This document shows, piece after piece, positions 5,436-12,443 of a stretch of 12,443 nucleotides of DNA. Source of the DNA: an uncultured Bacilli bacterium. GTDB lineage: Bacteria; Bacillota_I; Bacilli_A; RF39; UBA660. Below the pieces are notes generated by a model that was given only the letters and a program-made list of their open reading frames with translations, did no database searches and was not told where the DNA came from. Position 1 is the stretch's first letter, and every line of letters begins with the position of its first letter. Location: the NCBI GenBank assembly GCA_947631345.1, contig CANRKW010000023.1, positions 1-12,443 on the forward strand, written 5' to 3'. The translations under genes were made by a program, and so were the position numbers.

Positions 5436-8400
5436 TTCATTTTCACTTTTTAATAATTCTTTAATATCATTAATAGTTAAATTATAAAGCATAGATTCAT
5501 CTCTATTTTTTTCTATCAATTTATCGCTTAAAGACTTCTTTTTATTTTGAAGTTCCAATATTCTTTCTTCTATTGTACCTTTAGCAATAAGTTTAACAAC
5601 TTCAACAGTTTTAGTTTGTCCAATTCTATGTGCTCGGTCAGTTGCTTGATTTTCTACTTGTGGATTCCACCATAAATCTAAGTGTATTACATATTCAGCA
5701 CTAGTTAAATTAAGTCCAGTTCCACCTGCTTTTATTGTTATTAGAAATACATTAGTGTTATCACTGTTGAATTTATCAACTAAATTTTGTCTTTCTCTAC
5801 TTTTAACAGAACCATCTATTGTATAATATGATATTTTTTCTTTATCAAATTCTTTTTTAACTATATCTAATGCAGATTTAAAACTAGTGAATATTAACAT
5901 TTTATGTCCATTACTTATTATACCTTTAACTACACTAACTAAATTGTCTATTTTAACACTTTCACCTTTATAGTCTTCATAAACAAGTTTAGGATCTATA
6001 CAAAGTTGTCTTAATCTAGTTATTAAACTAAGTATATATATTTTAGATTTGTTAAATTCTCCACTTTCTTCTAATTTTTTAATTTCTTCATTTACTTTTT
6101 TAATTTCTAAAGCATATAACTTCTTTTGTTCTTCTCCTAAATCTATATATATGTTATTTTCTATTTTAGGTGGTAAATCTTTAAGAACATCACTTTTCTT
6201 TCTTCTTAATATAAAAGGCATTATTATTTTGTTTAAAGAATCAAGTTTCTTTTCATCTTCTTCATCAAAGTTAGATACTTTATATTTTTCACTAAATTTA
6301 GTTATATTAGACAAAAATCCAGGCATTATAAAATCAAATATGCTCCATAATTCTTGTATAGAGTTTTCAATAGGTGTACCAGTCAAAGCAATTTTAGTTA
6401 CACTGTTAATCTTTTTAACTGCTTTAGTTACTTTTGCTTCGTGATTCTTTATATTTTGTGCTTCATCTATTATACATACTTTAAATATAGATTTTTCATA
6501 CATTTCTTCATCAATTCTTAATAAACCATAACTTGTAATAAAAACACTAGCATCACTATTTTTATATATTTCTTCTCTTTTTTTCTTTAAACCTGCAAGA
6601 ACTTGTACTTTAATATTTTCACCAAATTTCTTAAATTCGTTTTCCCAATTATATATAAGTGATGTAGGACATATTATTAAGAATTTGTAATTTTTGTCTT
6701 CTAAAAGTAATTTTTTAAATAAATATATCGTTTGTATAGATTTACCAAGTCCCATTTCATCTGCAAGTATTCCACCTAAATCACATTTCACAATAGTATA
6801 AAGCCATTTAATACCTATCATTTGATAATCTCTTAGTATTTCTTTTTCTTCTTTAGAAAACTCTAAATCAACATCTTTGTATTTCTTAAATTTATCTATA
6901 AATTCATTAAATAAATTGTTAGTCTTAATATTTAAGTATTTATCATCTTTTAAACTATCTAAATATATTGCTTTATATTTAGGAATTACCCCACTTCCAC
7001 TTTCACTTAAATCCATATTATCTATTAAATTGTTTAATTCATTTAATCCCTCATCTTCTAAAGAAATAATATCTCCACTTTTTAATTTATAATATTTTTT
7101 CTTTCTTTTAAGTGAACTCAATATTTTAGAAACTTCATCATCTTCTACACCACTAAATTCAAAATTGTACTTCATTATATTATCTCTACCTATAGAAAAA
7201 GTACTAGTTATATTAACTTTTTTATTAATATTTGTATTTTTTAAATTTTGAGATGTAAAAACTTGATATTTTTCTGTTAAAGAATCTAATTTATATTCTA
7301 AAAATTCTACAACATTTTGTAATCCTTCTAATATTATTTTATTTTTATTAACAACAAAACCTAAATTTAGTAAATCTTCTAAAGCTTTATTTTCATATTC
7401 TTGATCTCTTAAAACATCTTTATTTATAGAAAAGTAATCAATAGAAACATTATCATATAAAAACACTAAATTAGCTATTATATCTTCTTTATCTATATCA
7501 AAATACATCTTTGTTTCAATACTTTTACCTAAATTTAATTCTTTTAATTCTTCAGATAACTCTATATTATTTCTTATAAAAGGTAATATACTTTTACTAA
7601 ATATATCTAAGTCTTCTTCTTTAAATACTAAAGTATTCATTTCTCTTTCGGCTAAAGCTTTAATAAAGTCTCTTTCTTTTGTTAAGTGATATATATTATT
7701 GTTATAAAAAATGTATTCGTAGTTTTCTACAAATGGTATTACTTCATTTTTAATGTCTATGTTTAATGTGAAGTTCCCATCTTTTTTAGACAAAGAGGAT
7801 TTAAATGGAAACTCATCTTTTATACTGGTTTCTCCAACATCTTCTATATATATTTTCCTATTCTTTAAAAGTGACAACAATTTTGTCATATCTCTATCAT
7901 TAAAGTTAAAATTATCATAAAAATAATCTACATTTGAAAACAAAAACTCAAATATTTCTTCATCTTGTTCATCAAAATAACAAAGATTAGGGTCATATGT
8001 AAAGTTTTTACCAAAAGATACTTCTCCTCTTTTATAATGAAATGAATCTATAAAGCGTTTGTATTTTTGACCTAAAGTATATAATTTATCATAGCCTATT
8101 TTTATCTTAAAAATCCATCTATCATTATAATAACTACTATCTATATAAAGAAATGAATACATAACATTTATTTTTCTTTTAACTTTCTTCTCATCTTTCT
8201 TTAAAAACATATTTAATAACTCTTTACTTCTTACCAAATCATTAGTGTTAGACATAAAAACGTCTTCACAATTTAAAAAAACTGCTCCAATATGTGGACA
8301 AGAATTAGTCCTCATAAATTGATGACAAGTACAAAAAAGCTTACTAATATTTTTGTCTTTTATACGTATTTCTACTATTGCTCTTATGTTATCTTTAACT

Positions 8401-8531
8401 ATAAAAGCATATGAATATTCATTTTCTAATTTTACTTTATTATATAAAACTATATCACTTCTTTTATATTTATTAGCATCTATTATATCATAACTATATA
8501 TATATTTTTCTAATTCTCTTCTTATGTTCAT
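5433..8531 (-). CDS. SWIM-finger SNF2-family ATPase (RapA-like helicase superfamily 2)
   Basis: DNA-dependent translocase of the Swi2/Snf2 family, 1032 aa. The N-terminal SWIM zinc finger has C67-x-C69, C78-x-H80. A long middle region (about 110-540) has the position and character of the bacterial SNF2-associated domain. The motor follows: LADEMGLGKSIQT with Walker A K597, IIDEAQN (D689, E690) as the DExx box, LTGTPIENS near 716-724, ITIKAGGTGLNLT near 931-943 and ATDRAHRIGQ at 963-972. All helicase motifs are intact. The specific role of these Bacillota proteins is not settled; transcription recycling as for RapA, repair, or defence are options, and nothing here decides. The ATG overlaps the dagK TGA (ATGA) and has its own ribosome site, GGGGGAG. 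Overlapping minor open frames on the opposite strand are shadows of this gene. Confidence 0.93.
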   Translation of the reverse strand: MNIRRELEKYIYSYDIIDANKYKRSDIVLYNKVKLENEYSYAFIVKDNIRAIVEIRIKDKNISKLFCTCHQFMRTNSCPHIGAVFLNCEDVFMSNTNDLVRSKELLNMFLKKDEKKVKRKINVMYSFLYIDSSYYNDRWIFKIKIGYDKLYTLGQKYKRFIDSFHYKRGEVSFGKNFTYDPNLCYFDEQDEEIFEFLFSNVDYFYDNFNFNDRDMTKLLSLLKNRKIYIEDVGETSIKDEFPFKSSLSKKDGNFTLNIDIKNEVIPFVENYEYIFYNNNIYHLTKERDFIKALAEREMNTLVFKEEDLDIFSKSILPFIRNNIELSEELKELNLGKSIETKMYFDIDKEDIIANLVFLYDNVSIDYFSINKDVLRDQEYENKALEDLLNLGFVVNKNKIILEGLQNVVEFLEYKLDSLTEKYQVFTSQNLKNTNINKKVNITSTFSIGRDNIMKYNFEFSGVEDDEVSKILSSLKRKKKYYKLKSGDIISLEDEGLNELNNLIDNMDLSESGSGVIPKYKAIYLDSLKDDKYLNIKTNNLFNEFIDKFKKYKDVDLEFSKEEKEILRDYQMIGIKWLYTIVKCDLGGILADEMGLGKSIQTIYLFKKLLLEDKNYKFLIICPTSLIYNWENEFKKFGENIKVQVLAGLKKKREEIYKNSDASVFITSYGLLRIDEEMYEKSIFKVCIIDEAQNIKNHEAKVTKAVKKINSVTKIALTGTPIENSIQELWSIFDFIMPGFLSNITKFSEKYKVSNFDEEDEKKLDSLNKIIMPFILRRKKSDVLKDLPPKIENNIYIDLGEEQKKLYALEIKKVNEEIKKLEESGEFNKSKIYILSLITRLRQLCIDPKLVYEDYKGESVKIDNLVSVVKGIISNGHKMLIFTSFKSALDIVKKEFDKEKISYYTIDGSVKSRERQNLVDKFNSDNTNVFLITIKAGGTGLNLTSAEYVIHLDLWWNPQVENQATDRAHRIGQTKTVEVVKLIAKGTIEERILELQNKKKSLSDKLIEKNRDESMLYNLTINDIKELLKSENE

Positions 8532-9481
8532 AACTCCCCCTTAATTTTTTTATCTATTTCTTCTAAACTGTTAAATAGTTTAACTATGTTTTTTTTAGGT
8601 ACTAACATATGCATTTTTTTATTAATTTTAAAATGAAAGGTTTTTTTATTATGGTTATATTCTTCTCCATCTATTACCCAGCTAGGTGGAACTTCATCAA
8701 ATATTATTTTGAAGTCATTAGTTTTGTAATACTCAATACCAGGCATATTTTTAATTTGACCAGTTAATATTTTACCTGCTATAAAAACAAGTTCAGGTTT
8801 AGTTTTAGCTGTACACATTACAACTTCAAACATATTGTCATCTAATTTTACATCTTCATAAATGTTATCAAAACCACCTAATCTACAAGTATTAGTAACA
8901 AAAACAAAAGAGTAAGTGCCACTTCTTTTAATACCATCTACTATGTATGTTAAATTAAATAACTTTATTTTGTCTTTAAATTCACGAGTTGCATTAAATA
9001 TATATCCAAGTCTTCCGTATTTTCTTTTTAAATCTCTTGGTGTGTTATATGAAACATCAACATAACTTCCAATACACGCGACATAGACAAAAGGTCTATC
9101 GTTTATAAGACACACATCCACATTTTTTTTAGTACCATTAACTAACATTTGAACATTAACAGCCATATTTTTGGTATAACCATACATTGTGCCAACATCA
9201 TTTACAGTTCCAATAGGTAATTGACTCATTAAAAGCTTTTTTCTTCTTTTTAAATTACCAGTTATGCCTTCATTTAGAGTTCCATCTCCTCCACAACATA
9301 TTACTAAATCTATATTACTTGGTAACTTTTTAACTATTTCAGTCGCATCTTTTGGCCCTTTAGTAGGACACATTAAAACTTCATAATCACTTACTTCTAA
9401 TATTGAAGGCAAATCTTTTATATCTTTTTTATCTTTATCTCTACCACTTTCAGGATTATAAATAACCGCGCACTTTTTCAT
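8528..9481 (-). CDS. dagK: Diacylglycerol kinase/YegS-family lipid kinase
   Basis: ATP-dependent lipid kinase of the DAGK catalytic family, acting at the inner face of the membrane, 317 aa (normal length). The family marks are NPESG at 9-13, the nucleotide-binding CCGGDGTLNEG at 62-72, and LPIGTVNDVG at 88-97 (usual form LPxGTxNDFA). The C-terminal beta domain includes a VIDGEE-type turn near 270. The substrate is probably diacylglycerol, returning it to phosphatidate after lipoteichoic acid synthesis. Sequence alone cannot separate DgkB-like from YegS/BmrU-like members, and the altered NDVG leaves some doubt about substrate. It starts the dagK-SNF2 unit with ribosome site AAAGGAG at 9492-9486 and is translationally coupled to the SNF2 gene by a 4-base overlap. 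The symbol is a family-level label. Confidence 0.88.
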   Translation of the reverse strand: MKKCAVIYNPESGRDKDKKDIKDLPSILEVSDYEVLMCPTKGPKDATEIVKKLPSNIDLVICCGGDGTLNEGITGNLKRRKKLLMSQLPIGTVNDVGTMYGYTKNMAVNVQMLVNGTKKNVDVCLINDRPFVYVACIGSYVDVSYNTPRDLKRKYGRLGYIFNATREFKDKIKLFNLTYIVDGIKRSGTYSFVFVTNTCRLGGFDNIYEDVKLDDNMFEVVMCTAKTKPELVFIAGKILTGQIKNMPGIEYYKTNDFKIIFDEVPPSWVIDGEEYNHNKKTFHFKINKKMHMLVPKKNIVKLFNSLEEIDKKIKGEL

Positions 9482-9518
9482 AATTCTCCTTTATTTATAT
9501 AAAGACCTCCCAGAAATT

Positions 9519-9547
9519 ATAATATCACAAGTATATATGTTTGTAAA
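9519..9547 (-). promoter_or_regulatory. dagK promoter
   Basis: Minus strand TTTACA (9547-9542), a 17-base spacer, then TATTAT (9524-9519). This is the best sigma-A promoter in the window. RNA would begin near 9512 with a short leader. In the leader, CTTTAT and ATAAAG can pair (9504-9489), just at the edge of the dagK ribosome site. Confidence 0.7.
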
Positions 9548-9555
9548 GACAAACA
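9538..9555. promoter_or_regulatory. Operator-like perfect inverted repeat over the dagK -35 box
   Basis: TGTTTGT (9538-9544), AAAG, ACAAACA (9549-9555) form a perfect 7-bp inverted repeat. It covers the -35 box of the dagK promoter. No T-run follows on either strand, so it is unlikely to be a terminator. The placement suggests a repressor site; the regulator is not in this window. Confidence 0.45.
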
Positions 9556-9601
9556 GAAAAGAAACAAAAGCGCTAATAACTAAAAAAAATAATAATTGAT
9601 G

Positions 9602-9628
9602 AAAAAGGTGCATTAATTTTCGCCACCT
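9602..9628 (-). terminator. Intrinsic terminator of the restriction-modification operon
   Basis: On the minus strand AGGTG (9628-9624) pairs with CACCT (9610-9606) around a 13-base loop, followed directly by a run of five T. It lies about 75 bases after the endonuclease stop and isolates the cassette from dagK. Confidence 0.55.
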
Positions 9629-9703
9629 GCCATAAGTTTAACATTAAAATTTGCATCTATATAATTTACCGAAAAAAATTAATAGAAGAACAAAGCTGTA
9701 CCC

Positions 9704-10891
9704 TTAATCCAATATTTCACTATAAAATTCTTTTAGCTTGCTTTTATCAGCAATTATTTTTACATGAATTGATATTGTAGGTTTTAATTGTCTAACGTCT
9801 TCTAAACTAAAAAGATATCTATCATTTTCTTGACTAACTTTTTCTATTGTTACAAATAAAAGATTATTTATTTTTTTACCTGTAATATCTCCATCAGTTC
9901 CTCTTCCAATTCTGTTTTGCATATTTTGAATAGGAACAGAAGCCTTATTATTAATATCACCACCAATATTAACTATTGAATTGTTCAAAAATTTTGGTGT
10001 AAAAACTTTACTAGGATTTTTGCCTGCTGGCCTAATTTCAGATCCAGAAGTTGAAATAATATCAAAGTTATCTGTTCCATCCACACAATCTATTGTAATT
10101 GTTAATAATTCGTTATCTTTATCTAAAGTTACAAGAGCATCAATGTCAAGATTAGTAAAATAACTTCTTAAAATTTCTTTTTTTGTTTCCTCATCAAAAG
10201 CATTATAATTAACATTAGTACATTCTGGATCGTATCTTGAAAAGATATCAGTTTCTTCATTAAATTGATTTATTAAAGGAATGTACTCTGGGTTATCCCT
10301 AAGAAAATCATTATCCATTAACAATTTTCCACTCTCATCATATTGTTTTATATCCCTTTCACCTGCACGAGCAAGTCTATCTTTAAACTCTAATTTAACA
10401 ATGTGATTATTTAAAAATAAATCAGCATCATATGAAGTAGGATTACCATATTGAATTAAAAAATTCTCATAATTATCCGGATCGTAATAAATATATCTAC
10501 ATAACAAAGTATTCTCTTCCGCCCTTAAATATGGTAAAACATTCGCTGGCAATTCTCTTATATAACTATGAAAAGAATCAACAAAACAAGATAAATTATA
10601 CATATTAGCAATTGTTTGTGCCAACACGCATTCTATAAGTGTCCCTGGTTGTAAAGCACTTTTTGAATTAAACTGTCGTTCAATTTCAGCATAAACACCT
10701 TTTACTTTTTTTATTTTTTTAGTTATTGTTGGATTTATTTTTAAGAATTCACCAAATGTTTTAACTTTTTTATAGTTATCCTTATAAAATTTTTCAATTT
10801 GTTTCACTTCTTCTTCAGTTAGTACTACTTTATTATCTTTTAAATACACATCCCTTAAAAATTCAATTAACGTTTCATTATTCATTATCAT
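9704..10891 (-). CDS. Probable type II restriction endonuclease (PD-(D/E)xK-like)
   Basis: Likely the endonuclease partner of the adjacent methyltransferase, 395 aa from the chosen ATG. The family is not one I can name. A PD-(D/E)xK-like active site is visible: YDADLFL with D157, then KLEFKDR with E168 and K170, followed by a conserved-looking LARAGERD. A helix with PGTLIE (E87) could supply the usual preceding acidic residue. The C-terminal 150 residues show no motif I know. The frame is open upstream to 10954, but that extension only re-reads the methyltransferase end and gives a false hydrophobic leader. The start ATG 10891 (or 10885) is fixed by AAGGAG at 10901-10896, so the two genes overlap by 14 (or 8) bases. 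The endonuclease function is inferred from this motif and from the gene pairing. Confidence 0.75.
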   Translation of the reverse strand: MIMNNETLIEFLRDVYLKDNKVVLTEEEVKQIEKFYKDNYKKVKTFGEFLKINPTITKKIKKVKGVYAEIERQFNSKSALQPGTLIECVLAQTIANMYNLSCFVDSFHSYIRELPANVLPYLRAEENTLLCRYIYYDPDNYENFLIQYGNPTSYDADLFLNNHIVKLEFKDRLARAGERDIKQYDESGKLLMDNDFLRDNPEYIPLINQFNEETDIFSRYDPECTNVNYNAFDEETKKEILRSYFTNLDIDALVTLDKDNELLTITIDCVDGTDNFDIISTSGSEIRPAGKNPSKVFTPKFLNNSIVNIGGDINNKASVPIQNMQNRIGRGTDGDITGKKINNLLFVTIEKVSQENDRYLFSLEDVRQLKPTISIHVKIIADKSKLKEFYSEILD

Positions 10892-12413
10892 CAAACTCCT
10901 TATTACTAAATAGAGAGCTACTATGTACTTTATCAAAAATATCAATAGACTCATTAATTCCTAATGCATCAAAGAATATTTTATTTATTCTATTTCTATA
11001 TTCAATTGGAAACTTAATATTTTCCTGACTTTTGCCTGCATTCATTTTATATACTAAATACTTTTCTTCACACTTTTGCATCTCATTTGCTATACTATTA
11101 ATTTCCGTTTTTTGTTGGTCAGTCAATTTATTATAGAAAATTGGAATACTATTAACAATAGTCAACGGACAATTAATCCCACCATCATATAATCTCCAAT
11201 ACCAATAAGCAAATGTAGAATTAAGCATACAATAAACAAAATTATATTTTTCTTTATCTTTAACACATATTACTCTTTTACCATCACGTTTTAAATTTTT
11301 CTTTGATCCTACAGTAAAATATCGACAAGTTGTGGGCAAATATATTTTTTCTCCAATATTAGGATTAATAATATTTCCAAGTTTATCATCTGAATTTTTT
11401 TCCCAACAATCTAATATCTTTAATAAATCTTTGTGACACTTATAATATGATTTTGTGTGAGAATTAACAACTTGATACCTATCATTTATTACTTTCAACA
11501 AAAAATCGTTATTTAACATCTTACCTCGTTCTTCGGTCTTAAACCTTATTAAAGGACTAATTCTAAATCCATTAATATTTTCAATATTTTCAACAACTGT
11601 AATTGCAGCTCTAACAGAATTACCAGTATTAGTATTAAATATTCCATGCTTTCTTCCATTAAAAATATTACCTGGTACATTGTCAAATGAAACTATAAAT
11701 CCATTATAATTATTCATAATTTTTCTTAATGAATAAAATTTACCACTACCCATAAAGCTATATGGTGTTATAATTACCGAAGCCACACTTTGAGTAATAA
11801 TTTTTTCTATAAATGCTGAATATAGCTCTTTAGATTCATTCATAACTTTTGTTACTTCCCAATTTTTGCAATATTCTTTTATTTTAAAATATGGAGGATT
11901 AGATATTACTTTGCAATTCTTTGGTAACTTAATATCTTTATCTAGAAAATCACAATGCTTTGCTTTTATTTTATTCAATAATTCTTTACCATATTTTATA
12001 GCAATTGAATATTTACATATATTTAAAGCTGTTTCATCCAAATCATATAAATATAAATAGCCATTATTTATTAACTTTTTTGTTTCGTCAATTCCAATGC
12101 ATTCCAAATATGATAATATTAAATTACCACAGCCACAACCAACATCACACACTTTTTCACCTTTTAAATTTACCATCCATTGAGACATTAATACTGATAC
12201 ATCTTTTGGAGTATAATATTTCCCCATTTCTTTCTTATTTATCTTATTAACATATTCAAGTCCAATTTCATATAACTCTCCAAAATTATCAACTATAAAT
12301 ATATCTGATTCAAATGTCTTATTTAATGTTTTAGACAGTATTGAACGCCATGTATTATTTAAACCTTTTTTATCAATATCATTAAAATAATTTTTCATTT
12401 CATATTTATTCAT
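10878..12413 (-). CDS. Gamma-type N6-adenine DNA methyltransferase of a type II R-M system
   Basis: Transfers methyl from S-adenosylmethionine to adenine N6 in a specific DNA site, protecting the host from the partner nuclease. 511 aa. Motifs run in the gamma order (X, I, ..., IV): GKYYTPKDV at 64-72 (motif X region), VCDVGCGCGN at 88-97 (SAM-binding motif I), YDLDETA at 123-129 (II), HCDFLD near 153-158 (III) and SNPPY at 171-175 (catalytic motif IV). The ITPYSF near 215-220 fits the later core. Residues from about 250 onward would hold the target recognition part, ending in a helical tail. The domain plan resembles M.TaqI-like and Eco57I-like enzymes and HsdM, but there is no HsdS, and the separate nuclease argues for a two-gene type II system. 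The recognition sequence cannot be predicted. AAGGA stands ten bases before the ATG. The promoter must lie beyond or at the window edge. Confidence 0.9.
   Translation of the reverse strand: MNKYEMKNYFNDIDKKGLNNTWRSILSKTLNKTFESDIFIVDNFGELYEIGLEYVNKINKKEMGKYYTPKDVSVLMSQWMVNLKGEKVCDVGCGCGNLILSYLECIGIDETKKLINNGYLYLYDLDETALNICKYSIAIKYGKELLNKIKAKHCDFLDKDIKLPKNCKVISNPPYFKIKEYCKNWEVTKVMNESKELYSAFIEKIITQSVASVIITPYSFMGSGKFYSLRKIMNNYNGFIVSFDNVPGNIFNGRKHGIFNTNTGNSVRAAITVVENIENINGFRISPLIRFKTEERGKMLNNDFLLKVINDRYQVVNSHTKSYYKCHKDLLKILDCWEKNSDDKLGNIINPNIGEKIYLPTTCRYFTVGSKKNLKRDGKRVICVKDKEKYNFVYCMLNSTFAYWYWRLYDGGINCPLTIVNSIPIFYNKLTDQQKTEINSIANEMQKCEEKYLVYKMNAGKSQENIKFPIEYRNRINKIFFDALGINESIDIFDKVHSSSLFSNKEFDDNE
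10896..10901 (-). promoter_or_regulatory. Ribosome site of the endonuclease, inside the methyltransferase gene
   Basis: AAGGAG on the minus strand, four bases before ATG 10891 and ten before ATG 10885. It encodes part of the NKEF near the methyltransferase C terminus. It decides against the longer upstream frame. Confidence 0.7.
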
Positions 12414-12443
12414 ATCAATACCATCCTTTCTACTTTCATTTTA

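Noticed and set aside
6049..7092. Plus-strand open frames opposite the SNF2 gene (6049-6444 and 6877-7092)
   Set aside because: They are antisense to an intact, motif-complete gene, have no ribosome site or domain, and are expected by chance in this A+T-rich sequence. The same holds for plus-strand frames at 9981-10163 and 11866-12250.
9489..9511. A leader peptide before dagK suggested by a second GGGAGG
   Set aside because: No ATG, GTG or TTG follows it before the true dagK ribosome site.
10892..10954. A 21-residue hydrophobic N-terminal extension on the endonuclease that looks like a signal peptide
   Set aside because: It reads the methyltransferase 3' end in another frame, has no ribosome site, and AAGGAG sits just before ATG 10891/10885.
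5433..12413. One combined defence island of R-M plus SNF2 plus lipid kinase
   Set aside because: A terminator and a separate promoter lie between the R-M cassette and dagK, and no other defence genes are present.
1..12443. CRISPR array, tRNA/rRNA, insertion sequence, integrase or attachment site
   Set aside because: No regularly spaced repeats, RNA gene hallmarks, transposase or recombinase motifs, or long terminal repeats were seen on either strand.

Overview
The window is about three quarters A+T. TGA is used as a stop (for example at 8528-8530) and tryptophan is TGG, so this is the standard bacterial code and not the Mycoplasma code. Strong AGGAGG-type ribosome sites, -10 boxes of the form GGTATAAT, a Gram-positive CpsC/CpsD/CpsB tyrosine phosphorylation set, a VanZ-like protein and a SWIM/SNF2 protein with the bacterial SNF2-associated region all point to a low-GC member of the Bacillota. 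A host-associated member of the Bacilli or a close relative is my best guess; the sequence alone does not fix the genus.

Layout. Positions 1-879 (+) hold two small membrane-protein genes that overlap: a zinc-ribbon/DUF4234 protein whose 5' end looks damaged, and a DUF2752 protein, closed by a clear terminator at 881-909. Positions 1059-1154 (+) hold a 31-residue single-pass membrane microprotein with an excellent ribosome site. Its stop codon abuts the stop of a convergent VanZ-like gene (1155-1637, -). Positions 1768-3907 (-) are a tight cpsC-cpsD-cpsB operon: membrane adaptor/kinase activator, BY-kinase ATPase domain and PHP-type tyrosine phosphatase. It has its own promoter, but no glycosyltransferase, flippase or polymerase gene is next to it in this window.

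Positions 3976-5385 (-) encode a membrane-anchored protein with two InlB/Flg_new-type repeats and an unrecognised C-terminal part, probably with its own promoter. Positions 5433-9481 (-) are a YegS/DagK-type lipid kinase followed by a SWIM-finger SNF2 ATPase, joined by a 4-base ATGA overlap. A well-formed promoter lies before the kinase, and a perfect 7-bp inverted repeat spans its -35 box. Positions 9704-12413 (-) are a two-gene restriction-modification cassette: a gamma-type N6-adenine DNA methyltransferase, then a protein with a PD-(D/E)xK-like motif that is probably its endonuclease. The endonuclease ribosome site lies inside the end of the methyltransferase gene, and a terminator at 9602-9628 insulates the cassette from dagK.

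How the parts relate. From right to left there are separate units on the minus strand: defence (R-M), lipid kinase plus SNF2 ATPase, a surface protein, then envelope phosphorylation control with VanZ. I see no tRNA, rRNA, CRISPR array, transposase or integrase. I see no convincing complete new system. The most interesting items are the orphan CpsCDB set beside an odd InlB-repeat protein, the endonuclease of unrecognised family, the microprotein, and the operator-like repeat before dagK.
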